A DNA stretch of 64,000 nucleotides from an uncultured Bacillota bacterium (GTDB lineage: Bacteria > Bacillota > Clostridia > Lachnospirales > Lachnospiraceae), in assembly GCA_949291945.1 (NCBI GenBank), contig CASEXH010000003.1, positions 82,798 to 146,797 of the forward strand. Reading direction: 5' to 3'. Of the stretch, positions 1-9,050 are shown one piece after another. The position numbers and the translations under genes are program-made. Below the pieces are notes generated by a model. It was not told the origin of the DNA, made no database searches, and worked only from the letters and a program-made list of their open reading frames with translations. How positions within the stretch are numbered: the stretch's first letter is position 1; each line of letters opens with the position of its first letter.

Positions 1-222
1 GGAAGCTGCGATTGTCATAGTCTCTCCTGTCTGAGGATTTCTGCCTTCTCTTGCAGCTCTCTCAGAAACTTCGAAAGTTCCGAATCCGACTAACTGAACT
101 TTCTCACCTTTCTTCATTTCTTCAGATACAACATCAACGAAGGCTTTTAAAGCTGCTTCTGCGTCTTTCTTAGATAACTGTGTTTTCTCTGCCATAGCAG
201 CAACTAATTCTGTTCTGTTCAT
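1..222 (-). CDS. hup: HU-family DNA-binding protein (3' end outside window)
   Basis: Small basic histone-like protein that bends and compacts DNA. The visible 74 residues begin MNRTELVAAMAEKTQLSKKD and include the family hallmark VQLVGFGTFEVSERAAREGR followed by NPQTGE, which is the start of the DNA-binding arm. The gene runs off the left edge, so about 16-20 C-terminal residues are missing. The start is fixed by an AGGAGG at 231-236. A consensus promoter lies upstream. HU is usually a single highly expressed gene, and the strong promoter agrees with that. Confidence 0.95.
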   Translation of the reverse strand, partial: MNRTELVAAMAEKTQLSKKDAEAALKAFVDVVSEEMKKGEKVQLVGFGTFEVSERAAREGRNPQTGETMTIAAS

Positions 223-283
223 GAGTATTTCCTCCTAAATATAAATCACGCTAAAAGTCTACCGCTACTGCGGTCTACTGTTA

Positions 284-312
284 TTTATACCGTGTTTCCT
301 ATGGTTTGTCAA
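284..312 (-). promoter_or_regulatory. Sigma-A promoter of the HU gene
   Basis: On the minus strand TTGACA (307-312) and TATAAA (284-289) are separated by 17 bp, a near-perfect vegetative promoter. The 5' leader that follows contains a small ACCGC/GCGGT hairpin (261-274) of unknown role before the ribosome binding site. Confidence 0.8.
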
Positions 313-329
313 GCATATCCGGAAATTTC

Positions 330-1310
330 TCAGGCCGCAAAAACACTTTCCGCAAAGTTTCTCCATTTTTCTTCCTGATCCCGCAATCTTTTTAATTTTT
401 CCAGGTTTTTTTCCGAAATCCACGCCTTATTATGGGTATAATAATAATTTGCCAGCTTCCAATATTTTTCAGGATATGCAAACCGGATCCTGAGGTTTTC
501 CACTTCCTCCCGGGAAAGGGGCCGTACCTGCTGATAGGCCAGAAGGATTTTTCTTCCCAGATTCTGATCCCACTGATGTTTTTCCAGAACCTTTCTCATA
601 AATCGGTAGAGATCTCCCACCTGGATATCAAAATTCCACTTATCAAAATTTGTTACAGCCCTGACTTCTCCCGCCGAAAAAAGGATATTGTGCTGGTTAA
701 ATTCTCCGTGACAGACAGCTCCTCTTTCCAGTTCCTGCTGCCGGAGTTTTTCGTATCCGGAGGACTCCAGTCTTTGCAGCGCTTCCTCCCCATGTCCCAA
801 AAAACTGCAGATCGTATCTAAAAGCTCCTGTTCAAAGGGATTTTTCCGATGCTTTCCAAGAATGAATTTCCGGATCTTTCTTAGTTCCTGGTTATGACGC
901 TGAAATTCACTGTTCAGGGATTCCCTCACGTAATGACTCTGTACAGGCATACACATTACTTTATGTAAACTTGCCAGGGCAGAAACTCCTTTACAGATTT
1001 CCTCCTCATTGCGGGTATCGCATTCTTTTCCTTCATACCATTTTTTCACGATGTATGAAACACTTTCGTTATCTCCCGATATATAGGAACCTTCCTTATT
1101 ACTCAGGATCTGGTCCGTCCATATGGGAGAGGCGCCGGAAATCTTTTCCAAAAGTTTCGCCTGGTACTCCAGCTTCCTGGGAGTTCCCCAGTATTCACGA
1201 ATCAGTACAAGACCCTCCTGGGTCTCGCAGATCAATGCCCCCCTGCCCCGGTATACAGCCCCGGCTTCCAGTCCGTACTGTTCCAACACGCTCAGACCAC
1301 GGTCATACAC
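330..1310 (-). CDS. CotS/YtaA-like spore-coat kinase-fold protein
   Basis: 326-residue protein of the aminoglycoside-phosphotransferase fold, CotS branch. The catalytic-loop motif is seen as CHGEFNQHNILF (about residues 198-209), where the usual HGD is HGE, followed by a metal-binding-loop region NFDKWNFD and the CotS-type motif DLYRFMRK. In spore formers these proteins are coat components or coat-modifying kinases; the substrate is unknown. The Asp-to-Glu change in the catalytic loop may mean altered or lost kinase activity. It is a single gene between HU and cca. The family is confident, the function inferred. Confidence 0.8.
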   Translation of the reverse strand: MYDRGLSVLEQYGLEAGAVYRGRGALICETQEGLVLIREYWGTPRKLEYQAKLLEKISGASPIWTDQILSNKEGSYISGDNESVSYIVKKWYEGKECDTRNEEEICKGVSALASLHKVMCMPVQSHYVRESLNSEFQRHNQELRKIRKFILGKHRKNPFEQELLDTICSFLGHGEEALQRLESSGYEKLRQQELERGAVCHGEFNQHNILFSAGEVRAVTNFDKWNFDIQVGDLYRFMRKVLEKHQWDQNLGRKILLAYQQVRPLSREEVENLRIRFAYPEKYWKLANYYYTHNKAWISEKNLEKLKRLRDQEEKWRNFAESVFAA

Positions 1311-1376
1311 ATTGTTCTCCCCCTTTTTTTCATATCCCTTTCATTGTATGCAGAGAATTTCGGGGTTAGAAGGAAT

Positions 1377-2693
1377 TCAAAGGAGGGACAACAGATATTC
1401 TTTTGTATTCTTCTCCGGATTTTCTAAAACAATATCCAGAAATCTGTCCAGAGTTTCTCCGATTTCTTTTCCCGGTTTCATGCCGGCCTGAATCAGATCT
1501 CTTCCGGAAACCGCCAGATCTTTTATGGAAACACACTCTTTCTTCCGAAGGATTTCCTCATAAATTTCCCCTAGCCGATCCAGCCACTCCAGTTTTTCTT
1601 TCCGGTGGTAGGTGCTTTGAGCCATAATGTCACCTCTTCTTACTTCCAGTAGCAAAGGGAAGAGTTCTGTGCCTGTTTTAGACAGGGCTCTGCGGACAGA
1701 CCGGGGGGCTGCCTGCCAGGGACACTCATGCCAGTATACCAGCTTTCCTACTTTATTGATGGTATCATTATCAAAGCGCAGTCTTTTCAGTACAATCCTG
1801 GCAATTTTCTCACTCTGGGCAGGATGACCGTGGAAATGGTCGATTCCCTCTTCGTCTCTTGTTCTTGTTTCTACCTTTCCCAGATCATGGAACAGCAAGG
1901 TCAGCCTCAGGATCCGGTCAGCCTTTACTGCTTCCATGGCTTTCAGGGTATGTTCTCCCACATTATAGCAATGATGGGGGTTTTCCTGGGGAGTCTCCAT
2001 GGCCTTATCAAATTCCCACAGAAAAATCTTCGTCAGCCCCAGTTCCCATGCCTTCTTCAGGTATTGGGGATGGGGAGAAACAAGAAGCTTCACCAGTTCT
2101 GTCTGGATCCGCTCTGCGCTGATCTTTTCCAAAGTTTCTCCCAGTTCTCTGGCTGCCCCGGCAGTCTTCTCTTCAATGGAAAAGCCAAGCTGGGCAGAAA
2201 AGCGCACTGCCCGCAGGATGCGCAGGGCATCCTCTGTAAATCTTTCTCCGGGATCTCCCACACAGCGGACCACCTTATTTTTCAGATCTTCTACCCCTCC
2301 GAAAATATCCACCAGTCCGGTCCGGTGATTGTAGGCCATGGCGTTGATGGTAAAATCCCGGCGTCTTAAGTCTTCCTTCAGATCGGGAGTAAAGATCACC
2401 TCTTTGGGATGACGGCTGTCCTCGTATTCTCCATCAATCCGGTAGGTGGTTACTTCAAATCCTTCTTTCTCTATAAGCACCGTTACAGTTCCATGCTGGA
2501 TTCCCGTGTCCACAGTTCTTGGGAAAATCTTTTTTACCTCTGCCGGAGTAGCAGAGGTGGTAATATCCCAGTCCGCCGGTGAACGGTGAAGGAGGCTGTC
2601 ACGAACACAGCCTCCCACTACATAAGCATCATATCCATGTTCCTGTAAAGCATCTATAATTTTTTCTGCCTTTCTTGGAACTTCAATTCTCAT
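1377..2693 (-). CDS. cca: CCA-adding tRNA nucleotidyltransferase with HD domain
   Basis: Adds or repairs the 3' CCA end of tRNA using CTP and ATP. The N-terminal class II nucleotidyltransferase head carries VVGGCVRDSLL and the metal-binding DWDITTSATP, then the RRDFTINAMAYN motif. The middle holds an HD phosphohydrolase domain (HHCYNVGEHTL...FHDLGK). About 438 residues. I chose ATG at 2693, two bases after the proS stop, because the protein then begins MRIEVPRKAEKII as in homologues; longer starts overlap proS. The tight spacing indicates translational coupling with proS. CCA is not encoded in the tRNA genes of this window, so this enzyme is needed. Confidence 0.93.
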   Translation of the reverse strand: MRIEVPRKAEKIIDALQEHGYDAYVVGGCVRDSLLHRSPADWDITTSATPAEVKKIFPRTVDTGIQHGTVTVLIEKEGFEVTTYRIDGEYEDSRHPKEVIFTPDLKEDLRRRDFTINAMAYNHRTGLVDIFGGVEDLKNKVVRCVGDPGERFTEDALRILRAVRFSAQLGFSIEEKTAGAARELGETLEKISAERIQTELVKLLVSPHPQYLKKAWELGLTKIFLWEFDKAMETPQENPHHCYNVGEHTLKAMEAVKADRILRLTLLFHDLGKVETRTRDEEGIDHFHGHPAQSEKIARIVLKRLRFDNDTINKVGKLVYWHECPWQAAPRSVRRALSKTGTELFPLLLEVRRGDIMAQSTYHRKEKLEWLDRLGEIYEEILRKKECVSIKDLAVSGRDLIQAGMKPGKEIGETLDRFLDIVLENPEKNTKEYLLSLL

Positions 2694-2695
2694 AA

Positions 2696-4135
2696 TTAAT
2701 AAGCACGCCCCCAGTAAACCATTTTCTTGGCCGGTTTTCCGCATACCACACATTTATCTGACAGAGTTTCCTGTGCAAAAGGTATACATCTTGCCGTAGC
2801 CTGAACATCTTCTTTTACCTTATCTTCACATTCCCTGCAGCCGCACCACATGGCTTTTACAAAGCCCGGTTTCTCATTAATGATCTCTTTGAAAGACTCA
2901 TAATCGGTTGCCGCATAGGTATGAGCATCTCTGTGTGCCCTGGCTCTCTCCAGCATTTCCCTCTGCATGGTGTCCAGGATCTCCTGTACTTTCTTGTCCA
3001 ATTCATCCAGGGGAACAATGGTTTTCTCTCGGGTATCCCTGCGGACAACCACTGCCTGATTTGCCTCAATGTCCTTTGGACCGCACTCAATACGAACCGG
3101 AATTCCTCTCATTTCCTGTTCTGCAAACTTAAATCCGGGACTCTTGTCAGTCTTATCGGTTTTCACACGGATACCTGCCGCTCTTAACTGAGCCTCTAAT
3201 TTTTCTGCGGTCTCCAGGACTCCTTCCTTTCTCTGCTGGATCGGTATGATCACTGCCTGTACCGGTGCGATCCTGGGGGGCAGTACCAGTCCGCTGTTAT
3301 CACCATGGACCATGATCAGAGCTCCGATCATACGAGTAGTCATACCCCAGGAGGTCTGATGGACATACTGGAGTTTATTCTCTTTATCTGTATACTGAAT
3401 GCCGAAAGCCTTTGCAAAACCGTCACCAAAATTATGGCTGGTCCCTGACTGAAGGGCCTTGCCGTCATGCATCAGGGACTCAATGGTATAAGTAGCCTCT
3501 GCCCCTGCAAATTTTTCTTTTTCTGTCTTCTTTCCTTTGATCACCGGAATAGCCAATACTTCCTCACAGAAATCCGCATAAAGGTTCAGCATCTGTATGG
3601 TCCTCTCCTCTGCTTCTTCCGCTGTAGCATGGGCGGTATGTCCTTCCTGCCATAAGAATTCTCTGGAACGGAGGAAAGGTCTGGTGGTCTTCTCCCACCT
3701 AACTACCGAGCACCACTGGTTGTATACCTTAGGCAGATCCCTGTGAGAATGGATCTCCTTAGAATACAGATCACAGAACAGGGTTTCGGAAGTAGGGCGT
3801 ACACAGAGTCTCTCCTGAAGAGGCTCCATTCCTCCATAAGTCACCCAGGCCACCTCAGGAGCAAATCCCTCCACATGATCCTTCTCCTTCTGAAGAAGGC
3901 TTTCCGGAATAAACATGGGAAGATATACGTTTTCCACCCCGGTCTCCTTAAACCTTCTGTCCAGCTCATGCTGGATGTTTTCCCAGATCGCATATCCTGC
4001 AGGTTTGATCACCATACAGCCTTTTACGCTGGTATAATCGATAAGCTCTGCCTTTTTCACTACGTCTGTATACCACTGGGCGAAATCCTCTTCCATAGAG
4101 GTGATTTCCTTAACTAGTTTCTTATCCTTTGCCAT
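2696..4135 (-). CDS. proS: Prolyl-tRNA synthetase (short, archaeal/eukaryal-like type)
   Basis: Class II aminoacyl-tRNA synthetase charging tRNA-Pro. It has 479 residues and lacks the bacterial editing insertion. Motif 2 region is [21 protein letters not shown], with the anticodon-binding domain from about residue 285 ([10 protein letters not shown]). The C-terminus has a Cys-rich zinc-type region (CGCREC... CVVCGK), typical of this class, which many Clostridia carry. ATG at 4135 is preceded by AAAAGGAG at the right distance; a longer frame to 4186 would run into the leader repeat. Expression is controlled by the upstream proline T-box. Confidence 0.94.
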   Translation of the reverse strand: MAKDKKLVKEITSMEEDFAQWYTDVVKKAELIDYTSVKGCMVIKPAGYAIWENIQHELDRRFKETGVENVYLPMFIPESLLQKEKDHVEGFAPEVAWVTYGGMEPLQERLCVRPTSETLFCDLYSKEIHSHRDLPKVYNQWCSVVRWEKTTRPFLRSREFLWQEGHTAHATAEEAEERTIQMLNLYADFCEEVLAIPVIKGKKTEKEKFAGAEATYTIESLMHDGKALQSGTSHNFGDGFAKAFGIQYTDKENKLQYVHQTSWGMTTRMIGALIMVHGDNSGLVLPPRIAPVQAVIIPIQQRKEGVLETAEKLEAQLRAAGIRVKTDKTDKSPGFKFAEQEMRGIPVRIECGPKDIEANQAVVVRRDTREKTIVPLDELDKKVQEILDTMQREMLERARAHRDAHTYAATDYESFKEIINEKPGFVKAMWCGCRECEDKVKEDVQATARCIPFAQETLSDKCVVCGKPAKKMVYWGRAY

Positions 4136-4154
4136 TTTTCTACTCCTTTTTATC

Positions 4155-4280
4155 TTACTAGAGCAAAGTGGGCAAACCCACTTCAACTCCCCCTTCCCTC
4201 AATCCTGAGGGGCTTGAGCACTTTGTGCGCCGCCGCAGGGGTCTAATGCCCCATATACCTCCATCGGGGTATCTGACTCT
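4155..4280 (+). repeat. Mosaic intergenic repeat copy D inside the proS leader
   Basis: Lies between the T-box terminator and the proS ribosome binding site. The left module (4177-4235) matches 61410-61468 at 51 of 59 positions without gaps. The right module is a hairpin GTCTAATGCCCC (4241-4252) / GGGGTATCTGAC (4266-4277), related to the hairpins at 57858-57925 and 40608-40642. A further small inverted repeat AAGTGGG/CCCACTT lies at about 4166-4184. The function is unknown. It lengthens the proS leader by about 130 nt. Confidence 0.7.
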
Positions 4281-4307
4281 CTAGGAAGTTCTGAAGGACA
4301 ACCCTAG

Positions 4308-4348
4308 AGAAAAAAAGACACCGGATCCCCATCCAGGGACCGATGTCA
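4308..4348 (-). terminator. T-box attenuator terminator of proS leader
   Basis: GACATCGG and CCGGTGTC arms (4317-4348) with a run of seven U on the minus strand (4310-4316) just after the T-box sequence. It is mutually exclusive with the antiterminator formed by the T-box. Confidence 0.8.
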
Positions 4349-4540
4349 TATTTCGGCGGTACCACCCTAATTGACGGCTTGCAGCCGTCCTCTCTCTGCT
4401 TTTCTAACGCTAAAGCCTGCGTCCTGCTCCTCACAGGCAGCTCCAAGGCGGGTTCCCCTTCTTCCGGGAAGGATCTCTCACCGCTGATCCTCTCTCTGTG
4501 CCCTTCCGTTCAGGTACTTTTCCTCTTCATCACCATTTTC
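4308..4540 (-). promoter_or_regulatory. Proline T-box leader of proS
   Basis: Read on the minus strand the leader has an AGTA element (4515-4518), AGAGAG, a distal-loop sequence GGTGAGAGATCC (4471-4482), the specifier context GAA-CCC-GCC (specifier complementary to 4450-4452), and the T-box sequence AGGGTGGTACCGCC (4355-4368). CCC is a proline codon, matching the downstream gene. An intrinsic terminator follows. Uncharged tRNA-Pro should pair with CCC and the T-box bulge and let transcription continue. The 5' limit is approximate. Confidence 0.9.
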
Positions 4541-4599
4541 TTCTTTATCTGGAAACATTTTATTGGAAATTTTCCTATTTGTCAAGGCTGAACCGCTCC

Positions 4600-5085
4600 T
4601 TATAATTCCAGCTCCACCTTTCTCCCTGTAGGACTGTACTGATAATAGCGTACCCCTGCCGCATCCAGCATCCTTTTGGAGGCCTTTACCGCCGGGGTAT
4701 CCCCGTACTTGTCACTTCCATATACAATAGTCTTAATCCCTGCCTGAATAATGGCCTTTGCGCATTCATTACAGGGAAACAGAGAAACATACAGCTTTGC
4801 TCCTTCCAGAGATCCGCCCCTGTAATTCAGGATCGCATTCAACTCACTGTGGGTCACATAGAAATATTTGGTATCAAACTCCTCCCCTTCCCTGGCCCAG
4901 GGGAATTCATCATCTGAGCAGCCCATTGGGAACCCATTATATCCCATAGAAAGGATTTTATTGTCCTGGCTGACAATACAGGATCCTACCTGAGAGTTGG
5001 GGTCCTTTGACCGCATTCCGGACAATTCGGCAACCCCCATAAAATATTCATCCCAGGATATATAGCCCTGTCTTTTTCCTGACAT
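4600..5085 (-). CDS. Deoxycytidylate (dCMP) deaminase, ComEB type
   Basis: Zinc hydrolase converting dCMP to dUMP for dTTP synthesis. The 161-residue protein shows the cytidine-deaminase-fold signatures THSELNAILN (the HxE with catalytic Glu; here HSE instead of the common HAE) and PCNECAKAII with the two zinc cysteines. MGYNGFPMGCSD is the substrate-loop motif. ATG at 5085 (MSGKRQGY) follows AGGAG at 8 nt; the longer frame to 5109 lacks a site. It sits upstream of upp and rpiB, all on the minus strand, suggesting a nucleotide-salvage run. Confidence 0.9.
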   Translation of the reverse strand: MSGKRQGYISWDEYFMGVAELSGMRSKDPNSQVGSCIVSQDNKILSMGYNGFPMGCSDDEFPWAREGEEFDTKYFYVTHSELNAILNYRGGSLEGAKLYVSLFPCNECAKAIIQAGIKTIVYGSDKYGDTPAVKASKRMLDAAGVRYYQYSPTGRKVELEL

Positions 5086-5139
5086 CTGTCTCACTCCTAT
5101 TCTTAGCAACAGGCATCTGTCATAGAATGCATCTGCCGC

Positions 5140-5769
5140 TTACTTTGTACCAAAGATCCGGTCTCCCGCATCTCCAAGACCTGGAACAATATATCCATGG
5201 TCATTTAAATGATCATCTAATGCCCCGATATAAATATCCACATCCGGATGAGCTTCTGTAAGGGCTTTTACACCTTCCGGAGCGGCAATGATACACATAA
5301 AACGAATATTTTTTACACCCTTTTCCTTCAGCATGGAAATTGCCGCCACTGCAGATCCTCCTGTAGCCAGCATGGGATCTGTGACAAACACTTCCCTCTC
5401 CCCGCAGTCTGCGGGAAGCTTACAGTAATATTCCACCGGTTTTAAGGTCTCGGGGTCACGGTATAAGCCAATATGACCTACCTTTGCGGCAGGCACCATG
5501 GTCAGCATCCCTTCCACCATGCCAAGACCGGCACGGAGGATGGGGACTACCGCCATTTTCTTGCCTGCCAGTTCCTTTGCAGTCATTTTTGTAATAGGAG
5601 TCTCGATCTCCACATCCTTCAGTTTCAGATCCCGGGTTGCCTCATAGGCCATAAACATAGCGACTTCACTTACCAGTTCCCGGAATTCTTTCGAGCTTGT
5701 CTCTTTTCTCCGGATGATTCCGATTTTGTGCTGGATCAGCGGATGTTCCATTACTAATACTTTTCCCAT
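5140..5769 (-). CDS. upp: Uracil phosphoribosyltransferase
   Basis: Salvages uracil with PRPP to UMP. The 209-residue length is standard. The PRPP-binding motif is [16 protein letters not shown] (about residue 130), and the C-terminal uracil-binding segment is [24 protein letters not shown] precedes the ATG. It follows rpiB (40 nt) in the same direction, and the dCMP deaminase gene is downstream. Confidence 0.96.
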   Translation of the reverse strand: MGKVLVMEHPLIQHKIGIIRRKETSSKEFRELVSEVAMFMAYEATRDLKLKDVEIETPITKMTAKELAGKKMAVVPILRAGLGMVEGMLTMVPAAKVGHIGLYRDPETLKPVEYYCKLPADCGEREVFVTDPMLATGGSAVAAISMLKEKGVKNIRFMCIIAAPEGVKALTEAHPDVDIYIGALDDHLNDHGYIVPGLGDAGDRIFGTK

Positions 5770-5808
5770 ATGATTTCTCCTCTGTATCTGCCGTGCAAAG
5801 GCAAATCT

Positions 5809-6243
5809 TTACTCTTCATTCTCTATAAGATCGATCCTTCTCTGATGTCTTTCCTCATGGGAAAATTCCGTATGAAGGAAAGTATCTACAATCTTCACTG
5901 CCAGCCCGGGGCCTACTACCCGTCCTCCCAGAGCCAGGATATTTGCATCGTTGTGGAGTCTGGTAGCTTCTGCACTGAAGCAGTCTGTGCATAGGGCCGC
6001 CCGGATCCCTTTCATTTTATTCGCTGCTATAGAAATACCGATCCCCGTTCCGCAGATCAGAATCCCTTTGTCACAGACTCCATTCTGGATCGCCCTTCCT
6101 ACTTTTCTGGCATAGACAGGATAATCTACGGATTTTGTGCTGTCACAGCCAAAGTCTTGGTATGGAATCCCTTTTTCCTCCAGATATTTTATAATTTCCT
6201 GTTTCAGTTCATAACCGCCATGGTCACAACCCAATGCTATCAT
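5809..6243 (-). CDS. rpiB: Ribose-5-phosphate isomerase B (RpiB/LacAB family)
   Basis: Interconverts ribulose-5-phosphate and ribose-5-phosphate. 144 residues. The phosphate-binding N-terminus is MIALGCDHGGYELK, the catalytic Cys lies in GILICGTGIGISIAANK, and the HNDANILALGGR motif follows. AAAGGAGG precedes the start. Some family members act on allose or galactose phosphates, but the motifs and the location beside upp suggest the pentose-phosphate role and PRPP supply. Confidence 0.92.
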   Translation of the reverse strand: MIALGCDHGGYELKQEIIKYLEEKGIPYQDFGCDSTKSVDYPVYARKVGRAIQNGVCDKGILICGTGIGISIAANKMKGIRAALCTDCFSAEATRLHNDANILALGGRVVGPGLAVKIVDTFLHTEFSHEERHQRRIDLIENEE

Positions 6244-6285
6244 TAAAAAACCTCCTTTGCATAATAATCTTCTCCTTTTTCATTC

Positions 6286-7335
6286 TCACAGCCGTATGAT
6301 GTGATGGCCTGCCGCTTTCAGCAGCCGGTTCATAATCGCCTGTCCCATTTTCGGGGTATCGAAAGACTCTGAAAAAATAGCGTCCACCTTTTCTTCATCA
6401 AATTCCCGGAGAATCCCAAAAAGATGGCGGGCAATCCCTTCTTCGTCCCGCCTGGTACCGATGCTCTTTACCACAGCGGCCTGATAGCTTCCTCTGGTCT
6501 CGTCTGTGGCGATAACCCCTGCCCCTTTTCCTTCTGCTTTCAGCTTTGCGCATTGTGTATTGATATATGCAATGGTATCCTCTGCTTTCCCTTCTACTAT
6601 AGTAAGAGATGCCTGCGGAGCATAATGGCGGTACTTCATCCCCGGCGCCTTTGGCCGGACATTCTCATCTGTAATCAGCAGTCCTCTGTCTACCTTTACC
6701 TGCCCGATCACATCCTCCATCATTTCCTGGTTAATATAACCGGGACGAAGGATTACCGGCTCGTCTTCTGTAAAATCTACAATGGTGGATTCCAGTCCGA
6801 TCCCCACACTGCCCCCGTCTATGATCATATCGATTTTTCCCTCCAGGTCTTCCCGGACGTGAGAAGCCCGGGTGGGGCTGGGCCTCCCTGAAGTATTGGC
6901 GCTGGGAGCCGCAACATACCCCCCTCCTGCCCTGATCAGAGCCGCCGCTACCGGATGGCTGGGCATCCGCACCGCTACGCTCTCCAGTCCCCCTGTGGTT
7001 TCATAAGGCACCACAGAGCTTTTTTCAAATATCATAGTCAATGGCCCCGGCCAGAAGGCTTCTGCCATCTTCCTGGCCTTTAAAGGTATTGCTTTTACGA
7101 TCTTATCCAGGCTCTCCATATCTGCGATATGTATGATAAGGGGATTATCTGAAGGTCTTCCCTTAGCCTGGTAGATTTTCCGGGAAGAGTCTGGATTCAG
7201 TCCGTCTCCTCCCAGACCGTAAACTGTTTCCGTAGGAAAGGCTACCAGACCGCCCTCTTTTAGGACCCTGCCGGCCTCTTCCATCACTTTTGCATCCGGA
7301 TGTTCTTTATCTACTGTGACTACTGTTGTATTCAC
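6286..7335 (-). CDS. tsaC: Threonylcarbamoyl-AMP synthase (Sua5/YwlC)
   Basis: Makes threonylcarbamoyl-AMP from threonine, bicarbonate and ATP for t6A37 of ANN-decoding tRNAs. 349 residues, i.e. the longer Sua5 form: YrdC domain (about 10-200) with FPTETVYGLGGD, KGRPSDNPLIIHI and PSANTSGRPSPT, then the C-terminal Sua5 domain after residue 230. AAGGTGA precedes ATG. It lies immediately upstream of rpiB in transcription order. Confidence 0.94.
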   Translation of the reverse strand: MNTTVVTVDKEHPDAKVMEEAGRVLKEGGLVAFPTETVYGLGGDGLNPDSSRKIYQAKGRPSDNPLIIHIADMESLDKIVKAIPLKARKMAEAFWPGPLTMIFEKSSVVPYETTGGLESVAVRMPSHPVAAALIRAGGGYVAAPSANTSGRPSPTRASHVREDLEGKIDMIIDGGSVGIGLESTIVDFTEDEPVILRPGYINQEMMEDVIGQVKVDRGLLITDENVRPKAPGMKYRHYAPQASLTIVEGKAEDTIAYINTQCAKLKAEGKGAGVIATDETRGSYQAAVVKSIGTRRDEEGIARHLFGILREFDEEKVDAIFSESFDTPKMGQAIMNRLLKAAGHHIIRL

Positions 7336-7377
7336 CTTAAAACCTCTTCTCCCTTAGTTTCTTACAATTCAGCCTTA

Positions 7378-8088
7378 TCATACCACATCTGCACCTTCCT
7401 TTTCCACAATTTTTAGAAATTTTAAGATTCCTGAAGAAATTGCCCGGGCACATTTTTTCTGATACTCTTCTGTCTGAAGAAGTTCTGCCTCTCTGGGATT
7501 GGTAAGGAAGCCGGTCTCTACAATGTTTACAATCCCTTCGCTTTTCTTCAGCAGATAATAAGAATCATTGGCTTTGGCCTTTCGGGGCCTTTGGATCTCC
7601 AGTTCTTCATTCAAAGCTTCCTGGATATACTCTGCCAGTTCCCCTCCTTTTTCTGAACCGGTGTAATAAAACACCTGAGGTCCACAGACACTCTGGTCCT
7701 GATAACTGTTCTGATGAATACTCACGGTAAGAAGGGGATCTGTTTCTTGAATGATCTCACAGCGTTTCTTCAGATCCTGGTTTTTCTTGTTCGGGCTGTC
7801 CTCCTCGTAAAGCCCCCGGTCATCTTCCCTGGTGAATACAACCTGAACCCCTTCCTCTTCCAGATATTCCCCCAGATATCCGGCAATCTTCAGGTTGATC
7901 CCCTTTTCTTCCAGCCCGTCAATTCCCACAACTCCCGGATCAATCCCTCCGTGTCCGCTGTCTATCACGATCACTTTTGGCTCCTGAAGCTGCTCCTTTC
8001 CTGCCAGAACGGCCCCTTCTCTGGACAAGAAATATATGGCGAAAAGCATTCCTACAGCCATGAGCCTCTTTATCCAGCGTTTCCACAT
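7378..8088 (-). CDS. cwlD: N-acetylmuramoyl-L-alanine amidase, CwlD-like
   Basis: Zinc amidase of the Amidase_3 family. It has an N-terminal membrane anchor (WIKRLMAVGMLFAIYFL), then VIVIDSGHGGIDPGV (first zinc His), the Glu-containing segment after it, SIHQNS (second His), and the catalytic Glu in VNIVETGFLTNPREA near the C-terminus. Length (236 residues) and anchor match CwlD, which prepares muramic-delta-lactam in spore cortex. ATG at 8088 follows AAGGAG; an upstream extension to 8172 would cross a terminator. Confidence 0.88.
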   Translation of the reverse strand: MWKRWIKRLMAVGMLFAIYFLSREGAVLAGKEQLQEPKVIVIDSGHGGIDPGVVGIDGLEEKGINLKIAGYLGEYLEEEGVQVVFTREDDRGLYEEDSPNKKNQDLKKRCEIIQETDPLLTVSIHQNSYQDQSVCGPQVFYYTGSEKGGELAEYIQEALNEELEIQRPRKAKANDSYYLLKKSEGIVNIVETGFLTNPREAELLQTEEYQKKCARAISSGILKFLKIVEKEGADVV

Positions 8089-8140
8089 AAAAGTTCTCCT
8101 TGCTTTTCCCTCTGTAAAATATATGCGGAAAAAAAGGCAA

Positions 8141-8187
8141 AAAGAAGACTGCCCCTTGGAAGTGCAGCGCACTTAAGGGACAGCCTT
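8141..8187 (-). terminator. Intrinsic terminator after the sugar ABC permease
   Basis: Long stem AAGGCTGTCCCTT / AAGGGGCAGTCTT with U-rich tail on the minus strand, 12 nt past the permease stop. It ends the alpha-glucoside operon before cwlD. Confidence 0.8.
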
Positions 8188-8198
8188 GAATTTTTTCT

Positions 8199-9050
8199 TT
8201 ATTTAACAGCGCCGTTTACAACACCGTTGAGGATCTGTTTCTGGCATACCAGGTAGAAGATCAGGATCGGAATCAGGGCCAGCAGGTAAGATGCAAAGGC
8301 CAGGTTGTAGTTTGTACCGAACTGTGTCTGGAAGTTTAACTGTGCCAGAGGCAGTGTGTTTACATCGGTTCCGGAAAGGATAACCAGAGGAGTCATAACG
8401 TCGTTCCAGGTACCCAGAGCAGTCAGAACTGCTACCGTTGCATGCATGGGTTTCATAACCGGGAATATAATACTCCAGTAAGTCTTCCATGTGGTTGCCC
8501 CGTCTACCCTTGCTGCTTCCTCAAGAGCCAGAGGGATATTTTTCAGATAGCCGGAGTACAGCAGCAAGTTCATAGGCATATAGAATACCGTATACAACAG
8601 GATAACGCCCACTCTGTTTGCCAGCCCCATCTGTGCCGTCAGTTTTACAACCGGCATCATCAGGATTGCGAATGGTACGAACATACCGCTTACAATGTAA
8701 AGATAGATGAAACTGTAGGCCTTGCTGTGTGCCATGCTTCTGCCTATAGCATATCCTGCCAGAGAATGGATGATTACTGCCAGGACAATAGCAATCACTG
8801 TGATCAGTACACTGTTTGCCAGAGAGTTCCAGAAATCGGTAACTTCCATAGCCTGAGCAAAGTTGCTGAAGCTCCAGGAGCTTGGGAACGCCAGTGCTCC
8901 TGCAATGTCATTAGTCATTTCAGAAGGCTGCTTAAAAGCAATAATGATGGTCATATACAATGGAAAGAAAATGGTTAAGCAGCCGATGATCAAGAGAATG
9001 GTAATCGGCCAGTTTGTACGTGCCGTCTGTTTATTTCCTTTTCTATTCAT
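8199..9050 (-). CDS. Carbohydrate ABC transporter permease, MalG type
   Basis: 283-residue inner-membrane permease with six predicted helices. The EAA loop EEAARVDGATTWKTYWSI contacts the ATPase. Its start overlaps the stop of the upstream permease by one base (TAATG), so the two are translationally coupled. With its partner and the binding protein it should import alpha-glucosides or malto/isomalto-oligosaccharides for the GH13 enzyme encoded first in the operon. No ATPase is encoded here; such systems commonly share an MsmX-type ATPase encoded elsewhere. Confidence 0.93.
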   Translation of the reverse strand: MNRKGNKQTARTNWPITILLIIGCLTIFFPLYMTIIIAFKQPSEMTNDIAGALAFPSSWSFSNFAQAMEVTDFWNSLANSVLITVIAIVLAVIIHSLAGYAIGRSMAHSKAYSFIYLYIVSGMFVPFAILMMPVVKLTAQMGLANRVGVILLYTVFYMPMNLLLYSGYLKNIPLALEEAARVDGATTWKTYWSIIFPVMKPMHATVAVLTALGTWNDVMTPLVILSGTDVNTLPLAQLNFQTQFGTNYNLAFASYLLALIPILIFYLVCQKQILNGVVNGAVK

